Positions 1 to 10,672 of a DNA stretch of 64,000 nt are shown piece by piece. Each line of letters begins with the position of its first letter. Positions within the stretch are counted from its first letter, which is position 1. Under the pieces are notes generated by a model, which was not told the DNA's origin, made no database searches, and saw only the letters and a list, made by a program, of their open reading frames with translations. The translations under genes and the position numbers were made by a program. The stretch comes from Guadua angustifolia (lineage: Eukaryota > Streptophyta > Magnoliopsida > Poales > Poaceae), in NCBI GenBank assembly GCA_036346375.1, contig CM070512.1, forward strand, positions 38,734,466 through 38,798,465, written 5' to 3'.

Positions 1-170
1 TTACCTTCACAAGGGCTCGAACCGGTATAAACCCTAAATCTCACGCTTTCGTTGTGCCTAGCTCCGACCTCAAACGTCGAATCCTTTCCCTCGTTAGGCC
101 AAGCTCGCTCGGGTCCCAAGTTCCACTAACCCCATTTAATTTCTGCGGTTGGCGATTCCGATCGTCGACA
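1..170 (+). mobile_element. 3' end of a Ty3/Gypsy LTR (cut by window edge)
   Basis: The sequence closely matches the last part of the LTR at 32168-32824, including the terminal ATCGTCGACA. No primer-binding site follows position 170, so this is a 3' LTR or a solo LTR rather than a 5' LTR. Only its end is inside the window. The family is the Tat-like Gypsy family of the 24-32 kb element, judged by the LTR match. Confidence 0.8.
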
Positions 171-590
171 AAAGGTGTTTAGCCTTCCAAGTACTTAGTT
201 TTCTTTTAAATCTATCTTCGATAACACTCCGGTCGCATTACGGAGTCTATGATAGTGCATCGAATACCTAAATATCAAAGCGGGTATGATCATAACCCAC
301 AACCAAACAAATCGAGTATTCTTGTTCATATTGTCTAGCATCCCCAAAGCAATAAATTTTGCTTTTATGAAAGTTAATTTTAGACCGATAAGCATTCAAA
401 CACACAAAGCAATAGCTTCATGTTTTTAGCTTGCTCGATATCATGATCCATGAGCATGATAGTATAAATGCGCATCTTGCCAAAATTGATAAGCCATCCT
501 CTATAAGATGAGGAATAACTCCTCGAATCTAGCCATCCTCTTTCGCCGCTTAATCAAGATAGCGAGCATATCTCGCCACAATGTTGAACA
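171..590. other. No recognised feature
   Basis: The flank between the LTR end and the assembly gap shows no recognisable domain. A 66-codon minus-strand frame at 195-395 resembles nothing I know and has no supporting context. Confidence 0.5.
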
Positions 591-690
591 NNNNNNNNNN
601 NNNNNNNNNNNNNNNNNNNNNNNNNNNNNNNNNNNNNNNNNNNNNNNNNNNNNNNNNNNNNNNNNNNNNNNNNNNNNNNNNNNNNNNNNN
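591..690. other. Assembly gap (100 N)
   Basis: Exactly 100 consecutive N bases, the conventional size for a gap of unknown length. Any apparent reading frame across it is meaningless. Confidence 0.99.
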
Positions 691-772
691 ACGCCGATGG
701 ATGGAGACAATGACGACTCAAGCGAAAACAAAAGAAAAAAAGAAGCTGCAGCTTGCTCATATGTGCGACAAC

Positions 773-1246
773 TAGGGATGGTAACAGGTCGGATCGGATG
801 CGGATTTTATAAAACCTGATTCAACTCAAAACTCAAATTAAAAAACCCGATCGGAACTCAAATACCCTATCGAGTAAAAAACTATACCCGAACCCGACAA
901 GTACCTGACGGATTTGTATAGTATGGGTGGTAATAGGTTGGGTTGGGTGTGGGTTTTGCAAAACCCGACCCAATAAAAAACTTGAACCCAAAAATCCGAG
1001 CTGAACCCGGTGGGTACCCGAAACCCGACCCTAAACCCGACGGGTACCTAGAATCCGACGGGTACCCGATGGGTATGTGCGGTATTTCGGGTACCCGATG
1101 GGTACCCGCAGGTGAAAATTAGAACCCGAACCCATTTCAGGTACCCGATCCGAAAAACTCGTGAGTAAAAATTAAAATCCGAACCCGACCCGATCGGGTG
1201 CAAAACCCGCAGGTACCCGAACCCATGAGTCTAATTTCCATCCCTA
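773..1246. mobile_element. hAT-type MITE, 474 bp, rich in GGGTACCCG
   Basis: The terminal inverted repeats are TAGGGATGG at the left and CCATCCCTA at the right. The element is flanked by an exact 8-bp direct repeat, GCGACAAC, at 765-772 and 1247-1254. An 8-bp TSD is the hallmark of hAT transposition. The interior carries many variants of GGGTACCCG and AACCCGA, and no coding capacity. It is non-autonomous, so a related hAT transposase must have moved it. Confidence 0.85.
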
Positions 1247-1254
1247 GCGACAAC

Positions 1255-1887
1255 CATATGCATGCATGCTTCATAAGCTCATGGTATCCGCATCAAGATT
1301 GAATCGGAAGCATGTCACACGAGTTCTACCGAATAGCGACGGCGATGCCTCTGCCTAGAGCCACGGTCTCTTTTTGAGCAATTTTACGGTAGATAACATA
1401 TGTAGTAAATAGTGGTAGTAGAAAATAGATCTAATCGTATATTTCTCAAGGGTATTATGGACTTTTAATCCTTTGCTACGTTACTCGTTAATCATTATCG
1501 CTGACCTTTATTTTCTATCGCCGCTGCCCTTTGTTGCGTTACTCGCTATCGCTACCCTCCTTTTCTGCCACCGCCGCCAGTCCGGTCTTGTCAGCGCCGC
1601 AGCCTCTGTCTTCCTATTGGTTCTCGTGACGATATTATGGCCTCGCACTAACACATCGAGCACTTTGTCCTGTGTGATCCACGAACCAGTTTTGAATTTT
1701 ATATAAAAGTACCAAAAAAATATACATACGTTCAAAATTTAAAACATAGCTAATTACAATACTATCAATATATGATTTCTACTATCAATACTACTAGCGT
1801 AAGTATAATAAAATCCTATTTAATATGATCTATTAGATTAAATAGAATAGACGGCTAATATTCAATATTATGTAAAAAAGTGCTCTC
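1255..1887. other. No gene recognised
   Basis: A mildly GC-rich patch near 1500-1660 gives short frames on both strands without a recognisable domain. The rest is AT-rich. Nothing here can be supported as a gene. Confidence 0.5.
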
Positions 1888-2443
1888 TTTTATCCCTTCT
1901 TATCTAATCACGTTGCTGCCGCATAGCTTCACTGAACGGCCAGAACAAGGAGTCGCTAACAACCATCGGTTTTGTGAGTTTATGGCATAAGAGCGCATGA
2001 TTACCTGATTGCTGCAGCTGACTAATCTTATCAATCGACAATTTAGCTGGTTGGTTTTGGGTGTAAACTCTCTCTCTCTCTCTATATATATATATTTCCA
2101 TGACAAGAGATCGAACACCAAAGCAAATTGTGGGCCATGTCTGCCGGTGCAATCAGATTCAGATCTCCATCTGTACGAACAGGAGCGTATAAGTCCCTCT
2201 ACTACTGTGAATATACTCTGTTCATTCTATCGTATTCTTAGTTATTTTGTGCAGTGCGTCGCCAGCATCGACGTAGAGTCACATTAAAAATCATACTCTG
2301 TTCTTTTTTATATTTTATTTCAGAATACGTACAGTCAATCGTTTTGAAACTTTGACAGCTAGCATATACAAAATTATTAGGTTCGTCATTTGAAAATTCT
2401 CAACATGTGTTTATAAAAAATACTTTCATACCTATTGCTCTGA
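1888..2443 (+). repeat. Dispersed repeat, copy 1 (uninterrupted)
   Basis: 1888-2220 matches 14645-15000 base for base over long stretches. 2268-2443 matches 19633-19813. Here the two parts are contiguous, so this copy shows the state before insertion. It contains a short CT run followed by a TA run at about 2067-2096. I cannot assign it to a repeat family, and it could be part of a larger retroelement or an old segmental duplication. Confidence 0.75.
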
Positions 2444-2574
2444 TGGATTGTTTTTAGAAATTAGATTGCAACGGCCCCGCTTGTTACTGTAGGCGGCAGA
2501 AATCACCGACACAGGTATAGATTCTAACAGATAAAGAAAATCTTTTTTTGGAAAAACCTCAAAAAAAGAAACCA

Positions 2575-3276
2575 AATTGTTATAATTTTTAAAAACCGCA
2601 AAAGCTTGATCATGATTCTTTTTAATGGTAGCTCAGGCATGGTCTCAGGACTCTTCGAACAAATTTTAAAGAATCTACAAATTTAATAGCTCAATTAAAT
2701 CAGTGAACTTGCTTTAAGTGCGTCAACAGCATTGTAAGAATTTTTAAAAATTGTAAAATTTTGATCATGATCTGGAATTTTTACGACAGCATAGGCACGC
2801 GCTTAGCACTCTGCTTCTAAACAAATTTTCAAGAATTTGTAAATTTAGTAGAATTTGTAAATCTAGTAGCTCAATTAAATCAATAAACTTACTTTAAGTG
2901 CACCAGCAACATTGCCAGGATTTTTAAAAATCGCAAAAGTTTGATAATGATCTAAAATTTTGACCACATTGTAGGCATGCTCTCAGGACCACTCTAAAAA
3001 TTTTCCATAATTTTCAAATTTATGACAGTTTTTTTAAATTTAGTAGCTCAATTAAATCAGTGAAGTTGCTTTAAATATGTTAGAAACATCGCCAGTTTTT
3101 TTAAAAATCGTACAAGTTTGATCATGATCCGAATTTATGACATGATAAAAAAGTTTCAAAAATTTATGACATGAGGACCATTATAAAAAGGTTAGGTATG
3201 CTTTGAGGGCCATTGTAAAAAAAGTTTCAAAAATTTACGATATGATCTAACAGCTCAATCAAACCAGTGAAGCTTA
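2575..3276 (+). repeat. Diverged tandem array, about 4 units of 155-180 bp
   Basis: The anchor TTGATCATGAT or a close variant recurs at about 2606, 2761, 2941 and 3118, giving steps of 155, 180 and 177 bp. Each unit also contains a version of 'agctcaattaaatcagtgaa' and a 'ggcatgctctcaggacc' block. The units are diverged, so this is an old array. No coding frame runs through it. Confidence 0.75.
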
Positions 3277-3338
3277 TTATCTTTTCTGGTTCAAAAAATA
3301 CTGTAGCTGCTACTGTAGAGGTGCTATAGTGTCTTGCA

Positions 3339-3406
3339 GCTCCTGGGACTCGAAGCGCAGATCTACCGTTAGCGAGCAACGGCTTTAACCAACTAAGCTA
3401 AGAGAC
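3339..3406 (-). pseudogene. tRNA-like sequence (possible tRNA-derived SINE head)
   Basis: Read on the minus strand, it has an A-box-like TAGCTTAGTTGGTT and a B-box-like CTTCGAGTCCC, separated by a five-pair stem CCGTT/AACGG with a 7-base loop. The acceptor arms pair poorly and the base before the presumed anticodon is not U, so a working tRNA is unlikely. A degenerate tRNA or the head of a SINE is the best reading. Chance resemblance cannot be excluded. Confidence 0.35.
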
Positions 3407-3579
3407 TTATGTGAAATGGAACCAAAAACAAATATATATGTGTCTACTTAGATGTCTACTGTAGAAAAGCAACGTGTGGTGGGACGACAGGTGCGCACCC
3501 TACCTCCCCAACAATATAGAGTTTTATATGATTGCATGGATTTTATCTTAGCTAGGGCAGTAACTGGTAAGTAGCAAAG

Positions 3580-5657
3580 TGTAACATCCCAAATTTTGTA
3601 TTTTATGGATTTAATGTGCCTTTTATATTTTTGAAAATTTTCCAAAATTTATTTGGATTTAAATAATATATGAATTAATATTTTTAAAAAATATTTAAAT
3701 ATTTGAAAATTTTAAATAAACTTTTGTTAGAAGTATTTTATTTGAGTTCCAAATATCTTAAAATATTTTTAAAACTTTTTGGAATTTTTCTAATATTGTT
3801 AATATTTATTTCGACTTAGTTTAATTTCTATATTTATTTTAATTAAGAAAAGCTTAGAAAATGATTTAGGGCCTAATGGGCCTAAACCCAAGTCGGCCCA
3901 GCCAAAACCCGCACCATGCGCAGCCTTGCCCACCGCTGCAGCCCAAGCCATGCAAACCCTAGACCTTGTCCATCTATTCTTGATCGCGGTTGAGATCTCT
4001 CTGCATAGCCACACGTTGCTGCCCATCGGATCGAGTCGACATGGATGGCCCAGATCATGCCATGATGCCTCGTCATATCCTAACTGAAATCCACTATTGC
4101 TGCAATATTTGCCTCGCTTTCCGCACTATACACGGAAGCTAGGGGCGTTATTTAATGTGTCGACCCTGGCATCATGATCTCCACTTCACGCCGCCCCTTG
4201 TGTCGACCCAGGCGTTGGAAGGTCGCATCGCCGGAGTTGGAAGTCGTATCGCTGCATTTTTCATCCATGCCCGCCGCCGTTAAACCCCTTCAGCCCTGCC
4301 TATGGCCAAATTTTAGTTTGCCATGTCAAGCCGCCTTGGATCCGAACAGTCTCATCGCCGAAGGAGTTGCGAAGTGCTGTGGCCAGTGCTGTCATCTTCA
4401 TCTTTGGTGAGACCCCGCCGTTGTGCCATCATCGCTGTCAGTCATGTATCCCGACCATCTAGGCAACAGGCGTGGTGCAATCAGGTCTCTCGTGCAATCC
4501 AACTGAAAAGTTTCAAAAATTCTGAAAAAAATCTATGGTTACAAAAAGACAAATCTCATATTTGTCTTTTTTGTAACTTCTACATAGGATGAATTTCATG
4601 ATGAAATTTTATATATAGATGGGGTAAGATGAGATGTACATCCATGATTTCTCAGAATTTTTGAAACTTTTCTTAGTGGATTGCACGCGATGATTACACT
4701 GAAGGCCTCGATCGCACTACGCCGGTGCCCGACCATCTAATCTACTGCGAATGGCCATGATTATGCAGCGTAAGTACCGTGCCTGTGCGTTGCGTGTCAC
4801 ATAGTCATTCCTCACCACCGTTCTATTGCTATCGTTGGATCTGCAGTGAACCACCCAGATTATGTCACATGGATGTTGCCTCTGTCTGCCGTGTGTCCGC
4901 GTCGCCGTTGCCATCGATCGCTCAATCGCATCCGTCCGATCTGGTGTGTATAGTTCAGATCATGATGTGTGTCACTATGTCAGTCTGCCACGTATCATCG
5001 CCGTCACTACCCTTCACAGTAATCCTGACCATCCAATCTAATGTGGATGGCTGGGATTGTGCCAAGTGTAGTCGCGCACAGTCCGCTGCTTGTTGCCATC
5101 ACATTGCGATGTGCGTCGTTTCTTGCATCATCATGTGACGATAGCTCTCGAGTTAGTGTCGCCCGCCGGTCAACCTTCCCATAGACCGATGGACTCGCGT
5201 TGATCCGTCAACCAGGCCCATAGACCTGTGGTCTCACCTTTTAGTGAGATAGATTAGTTTTAGATTTATTTTAATTTAGTAATTTATGTTTATAACATCA
5301 GCATGATGTCATAATTAGATCTTTCTTTTAGTAAAGAATTTGAACAAAATTCAATATTAGCCGTGACGTCAGCATTGCATAATAATTAAAATTTCTAGTA
5401 TAAAAATAATTCAATAAATTAGGATTTATTCTTTCTCAGTATTTTCTTATTTCAAACTTTCATAAGCCCATTCTTACTCATACGAGCTTCGATTGAAGTT
5501 TGTGCTAAATTGGCAGCGTGATTTTGAACAAATTAATGGCCTCACTGTCTGAAAGTTTCTGAGAGTATCGAAATGACACTGCACCAGCAGCTTAAGCCTG
5601 CACGCCTTCCTCTTTTCGGTGACTGATTCATAAAAATGAGTCATGTATTTGGACTAA
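3580..5657 (+). mobile_element. Partial long LTR beginning TGTAACATCCC
   Basis: The segment begins with the same TGTAACATCCC as the complete solo LTR at 5658. It shares its general composition: an AT-rich start, a 'gggcctaatgggcc' block, a more GC-rich middle, and a block near 5480-5510 resembling 7050-7090. The solo LTR at 5658-8788 is inserted into it. Its own 3' end is not recognisable, so it is truncated or strongly diverged. Assignment to a chromovirus (Tekay/Del-like) LTR is inference from terminal sequence and size. Confidence 0.6.
4491..4687. mobile_element. Foldback MITE, 197 bp
   Basis: The ends are inverted repeats of about 35 bp, from CGTGCAATCCA at the left to TGGATTGCACG at the right, both continuing into GAAAAGTTTCAAAAATTCTGA. 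An inner palindrome (AAAGACAAAT/ATTTGTCTTT) lies at 4543-4570. I cannot find a convincing TSD, so the superfamily is open. It lies inside the older LTR at 3580-5657. Confidence 0.6.
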
Positions 5658-6160
5658 TGTAACATCCCAATTTTTGGCTTTCCAATTACTTAATATTATT
5701 TTGTTGCAATTTATGATTTTATGAATTTTCTGGATTTAATTGGATTTTCTGAGGTTTATTTGCATTACTTTGAATTAACAGATATTGCTTTTGTTAAGAA
5801 ACAATTATAAAAAGGAATTTGGAAAAACATTAGAGTTTTAACAAGAATATTTTATTCAAAGACCGGAATGCCTCAAGTATGATCTTCTTGGTGTTTTAAA
5901 TCGTTTAAACAATCGGAAGGAAACTCTACATGTGTTCTCAAAAGAAAAATTGAAATACCGGAGGAATAGTACCCGGGCCGAAGCCAACTCTGTTTTTCCT
6001 CGTGGTTGTATTCGCCGTCAATCCGTTGCCGTAGGAGTCCTGCCGCGTGGGATCTGGACGCTGTGACCGAAGGTGTTCGCCTCGGGGGATAGCGCGGGAA
6101 GTACGAGCGCCGTTCGGTTTCGACTGGGATTTTTCGCAGGCGCCAAATCCATCGCTGGTC

Positions 6161-6360
6161 CGGAAATCTTTCCATGCGGGAGAAGCAGACGTAGCCGATT
6201 TGGAATTTGCGTGCGCGTGGCCGAAGCAAACAAGGAGGCGGAGCCGTTTCCAGGCGGGAAGCAACATGTCGCCACGCAGCCAGTTAGGAAAGTCTTCCGG
6301 GCAGAGAAACCACGCGTGGCTGAATTTGGCAAGAAATCGGAAGTCTTTCCAAGCGGGAGT
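6161..6360 (+). repeat. Three spaced repeats upstream of the LTR TATA box
   Basis: Versions of GGAARTCTTTCCANGCGGGA occur at about 6161-6182, 6243-6260 and 6338-6358, all within 270 bp upstream of the TATA box. Repeats at this place in the U3 region of LTRs often act as enhancers; that role is inferred here. Confidence 0.55.
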
Positions 6361-6425
6361 GCAATACGTATCCGAGCCAGATTCTGCCGCCGCCTTACCT
6401 TCCGAGTTTAGCGCCACCGACCGGG

Positions 6426-6433
6426 TATAAAAG
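6426..6433 (+). promoter_or_regulatory. LTR TATA box
   Basis: TATAAAAG in the context CCGGGTATAAAAGGAGCC, at the junction between the repeat-bearing upstream region and a GC-rich leader. The plus orientation agrees with the LTR orientation set by the TGTAACATCC start. Confidence 0.7.
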
Positions 6434-8793
6434 GAGCCGCACCCCTCCCCAAAACTCACCTTGAGCCACCGCGTCTTTCCCCTCACGCGTCTTTGTCGGA
6501 GAGTCGCCGTAGCAGCCGCGCCAGCTTCGCGGAGTTCTCGGCGATTGCGCCGCTCACGTCGTCGCCGAGTATCTCTTTCGCCAAGTGGGAAGCGGATTGG
6601 AGGCTGTTGCGTTGCGCCGAACCTGTTGCGCCACTTCTTCGTCGGAGTACGCCAGAGCGCCATCGGGAGCGTCGTCGTCTTCATCTCCAGTGAATTCAAA
6701 TCGCCGTCGCCGAGGTCGTCGTCCCCAGCGCCGGTGGATTCAAGCCATCGCTTCATCGCCGATCGGGAACTTCGTCAGCTGTCGGATCATAATCTAGCAT
6801 CCGGAATTCGTCCACGTTATTTCAGGAATCGGTAAGCATCTCCGATTAAATATCGACCGTTGGATTTAGATCAGACGATTGATATTAGGCGACGTAGTAG
6901 ATTTACCCGTAATCATTAGATTAAGTTCATCAGTCTAGATTTCGCCACGTTTTGTCCGTACAAGCCGGGGCGGGAAAATTCGGATTTTCTTTATCAAAAT
7001 AATTCTAATTCCAGAGTTTAGTTTATTTTCTAAACTTCTAAATGATATAGCTTTTGCATATGAACTCCGATTGAGGTGATTCAAATTCCTAAAAATTTAT
7101 AAAATGGAGATCTATCTATTGATGGTTTTTATCTGGATTTTCGAGTTCATTTGCTATTTGTTCTTGGTGTTTATTTGCTATTCTTCTCGATTCGCGTAGA
7201 CGTTGAATTGTGCGAGGCTTCGGAAGAGGATTTCTCAGCTCAGGAATTATTTTCAGACCCGGAGCAGGAGTTTATCGAAGGCAAGTTGTGCTTTGATCAT
7301 GTTGCACCCATAAACTAGATTGCATGCTATTTTGATTTACTTTATCGCTTATTATTTCATGAGTACAAATGTTTTCAACTTAAGTTTGGGATTAGCTATC
7401 ATACCCTTTGAATTATACCCTACCTTGATATTCGTATGCCATAATCCACTTGTTACCTTAGGATGGTTCATTATAGTTGGTTGATACTGAAATCAACATG
7501 GATGGTTAGAACGGAATAGAATTGCTTAGCCATGCCACGTCATCACATGTTCACGAATTATGGTTTAATAATCTTGACTAATGGAATATGGAACAATGAT
7601 GAGAATTTGTGTATAGCATGTGCTGATTGGTAATCAACTGGGATGGAAACTTCATTTAGACTGGGGCAAGTGGCAAGATTGTTTATGGTGGGCCAAGAGT
7701 GGCAATTGGACAGTCGTATTTGGTTTTTATTTGGTTTTGGATATTGAGATCACTTTTGGTTAGTCTTGCCTCGGTCAAAACTAAGGACTTAACCTTGCGA
7801 GGCTTTGACCTGAGTCTAACTTGCAACCACATGTCTGCGAATGGGACAGCTTAGTGACTAATTTGCAAATACTTAACTTAAGTGCTATCTTGGTGGTGTG
7901 GGTCCGAGTTCACGGGAAAACTCACATGGCGCAAGAGGGGCCTGTCGTGGCAGCGTAGCCCTTCAGTGTTGAAACCTTAGCGGGTAGCACTGGGTTAAGA
8001 GGATGCATTGTAAAGGCTTTGTCATGACTCTCTGCCAGCATACCAAAGGAAGTGCGCTTGGCATCAAAGAGATTATCATGTCGTGTGGGTAAAGTGCATA
8101 ACCTCTGCAGAGTGTACAAACTATTCGGATAGCCGTGCTTACGGTATTGAGCAATGCTCGGGAATTACAGTCAAGGGGTAGTTAACTAAAACTTGTCAAC
8201 TGTTTGGATGGCGGGATGCCATGTGGTTAATGGAAATTGAGTTAGGATGAGACTTGGGTTGATTTGAAAACAATGGAATCTACTTACTTGTTATTATTTA
8301 TTTTACTGTCTTTTCAATCTACATTATGTATGTTTCTGAAATGCTGCTTTACTGCTTAAGAACCATGTAGCCATTCCTTTGGAATAAGCCTTGCATATAG
8401 TTATGATAGAATTACATTCTGTGCACAACTTGTTGAGTATGTTGTATACTCACCCTTGCCTACAAACATCATCAGTGCTGGAGAAGGAGTACCATGAAGA
8501 GATGAATGTTTAGGGTGCGAGCCTTGTCAGTTGCCTGTGGTATACTGAGGGGTTATCTACGTCTTCATTCCGCTGCAGTTCAATTTGTTGTTCAGCCTTA
8601 TGAGGCATTGCTAAGTAAGTTGACCATAAGGTCATACAACTGCTAATATTTAGTATATTATGTCTTTATCTTATTTACGTTGTGTATGATTATGATATTC
8701 ACTAATGTTGAGCCTGTGTGCACTAGCGTGATCCTGGACTAGTGCAGTATACACAGAGGGTCCGGATTTGCATATTCGGGTCCCGACAACTAA

Positions 8794-8984
8794 TTGAATG
8801 CTCGATAGATTTGATGAGACGACACACACAAAAAGCTGGTCAATTGAAACCATAAATTGAGTTCATTGCAAACAATCTTGTACTAAATGTGTACAATATA
8901 TATTCATGCTAACAATGATTCTACAATAAAAGTATATTTGGTTGGAGGGATGGGATAGTATTTCTGACTATGATGGTTCAAGTA
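8794..8984. other. Flank, nothing recognised
   Basis: AT-rich sequence after the solo LTR. It may be the remainder of the older LTR that starts at 3580, but I cannot align it by eye. Confidence 0.4.
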
Positions 8985-9548
8985 GGGTGTTTGGTTGATT
9001 GTATGAGATGGTACGGAGTTGTGTTTGGTTGTTTGTATGAAACGATGCAAGATGGTTCAAGTTGGTGTTTAGTTGGAGGGATAAGGTTGGTTCAAGATAG
9101 TTCTAATAACTTCTCTCTTGGTGGTGGTGTGATTACCCTAGACATTATTTTTATGGATGTGTTTAGGTGACAAGTAAGTACTTTTTTTATTAGAGAACCT
9201 CAAATTTTCAACCATTAGATCTAAACATCATCTCTTCTTCAAAATTATATAAAATCCACCTTCCTCTCTTCTCTCCCTTATATAGAATCTAGCCATCTCC
9301 CACCTTAGCCGCCTCTGCGCCGTCACAACCCTCAACATTGGCGATGCCTACTGGCGAACCACCACCGTTGCCTTCCTCCCTGCCACCAACGCTACCTCCC
9401 TCTCCGCTCCAGCGAGTCCTCGTCAAGCATTCAGTTGGACGAATGGAATTATGTATGTGCAAGACGAGCTGGTTCAAGAACATATAACTTGTTTTTTCCT
9501 GAACCATCTTATCCATATACTACCTCGCTCATCTATCCAAACATACCC
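8985..9548. mobile_element. TIR (foldback) element, superfamily unassigned
   Basis: The left end reads GGTGTTTGGTTGATTGTATG and continues to GATGGTTCAAGTTGG. The reverse complement of the right end reads GGGTATGTTTGGATAGATGA and continues to AAGATGGTTCAGG. The long imperfect inverted repeats enclose a GC-rich centre at about 9290-9420. Left-arm motifs are duplicated at 8970-9090. I find no clear TSD. No transposase is encoded, so it is non-autonomous. Confidence 0.5.
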
Positions 9549-9881
9549 AAAATCTTGGGAAGAACAGATTGTATGTCCTTGTATATCATTGTTCATCTTT
9601 ACATCCCTCTTTATGACAAGTGGGTATTTTTTATGCTATTGAGTTAGAGTTACCGAATTTGCTGTAAAACCCCCCAAATCCCGAACATCCGGTTTATGGT
9701 ATGAGGTTCGTATTTGCGGTGAAAATTTAAAAAAAGTGATGAATCATAAACCCAAATCTTGTACCCCGACTTGAACAAACCACATTTGCGGTAACTTTGT
9801 ATTTGCCAACTCCATTAGATTGATGCGCGGGGAGTCAACAAGTCGCGTCCCCGAGTTCGGCCTATCACGCGCACACACCTA
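9549..9881. other. No gene recognised
   Basis: Sequence between the foldback element and the short tandem repeat. Two related blocks (gagttaccgaatttgctgt near 9648 and ttgcggtaactttgtatttg near 9793) hint at a decayed MITE, but the ends do not pair well enough to call. Confidence 0.4.
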
Positions 9882-9969
9882 CCCTTGATCTACGCTTTGC
9901 AATCTGAGTTCCCTTGATCTACGCTTTGCAATCTGAGTTCCCTTAGATCTGCACTTTGCAATCTGAGTT
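9882..9969 (+). repeat. 29-bp minisatellite, three units
   Basis: Three head-to-tail copies starting at 9882, 9911 and 9940. The first two are identical over 29 bp; the third has one insertion and two substitutions. The shared core is CTTTGCAATCTGAGTT. Confidence 0.9.
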
Positions 9970-10672
9970 CGTACGCTTTCAGTAAATTGCATTAATTCCC
10001 GCAGTCTGATCTTGAACAAATGCAATGTGTGACTTCATCGCTTGAAGTTGCATGCATGTCCGAGGAAATGACCTTGTACCGACCGCAATAACTTAATCGC
10101 CGTTTGTCACAAGCCATGACTCATGCACATTTGTTCAAAGTCATCTCCACGTCGCTACAAGCCATTCGATGGAACTACTCTTTCCACGGCTCTGGTAAGG
10201 CACCATGGCACCAAAGCATATTAGTATAAAGCAAACAAATGTGATGTGTCTAGTACTATTACAAAAGACCTACTTTTGTAAGAAAGGTATTGAAGATGAA
10301 CAAAGTAAACAAAAAGTAAGCATGTATGTATGTGGCCTGAAAAGATAAGTTGTTACAGGTTCAATTCAGCACTCCCTTTTTTATCTCTTGTTGAAGGATT
10401 CCAAATCAGGGACGGACCTACCGCGGGGCGTAAGGCGGCTGGAGCATCCACTCTACTCGTCGCACTCTTGATATCTTTCTACTATCTCATGTATTTTGTG
10501 CGTTACTAATCTAGTTATTTTTATTCTTAAGATTGCCATTTGTACATATTTTCGAGCATTTGGAATGCACCATCCATTAAGACATTATCTTTAATTATTT
10601 GCTATTTTAACTTTATTGCTCATCGATTTATATATCAATTTAGATTACACATCATATTCAAATTTGATTTTG
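9970..10672. other. No gene recognised; probable remainder of CACTA flank
   Basis: No motif or coding frame can be supported. It lies just beyond the end of the transposase pseudogene and may hold the lost 3' part of that CACTA element, but no CACTA terminus is visible here. Confidence 0.4.

Larger units (their letters stand above)
5658..8788 (+). mobile_element. Complete solo LTR, 3.1 kb, chromovirus-like
   Basis: The sequence starts TGTAACATCCC and ends GGGTCCCGACA, so it is bounded by TG and CA. It is flanked by the exact 5-bp repeat ACTAA at 5653-5657 and 8789-8793. With no internal region and one intact TSD, this is a solo LTR left by LTR-LTR recombination. It carries a canonical TATA box at 6426 and a GC-rich leader with a potential splice donor near 6831 (TCG|GTAAGC). 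The hairpin TGAGTATGTTGTATACTCA lies at 8434-8452. Solo LTRs at 33305 and 53175 are relatives on the other strand. Large frames in its GC-rich part (5938-6835, both strands) are not genes. Long LTRs of this type are typical of Tekay/Del chromoviruses; that lineage call is inference. Confidence 0.85.

Noticed and set aside
508..819. Frames across 591-690
   Set aside because: They are open only because the region is N.
5938..6835. Large frames on both strands (up to 272 codons) in a GC-rich block
   Set aside because: They lie in the leader of a solo LTR, have low-complexity Arg, Ser and Pro content on both strands and no domain; GC-rich sequence gives few chance stops.
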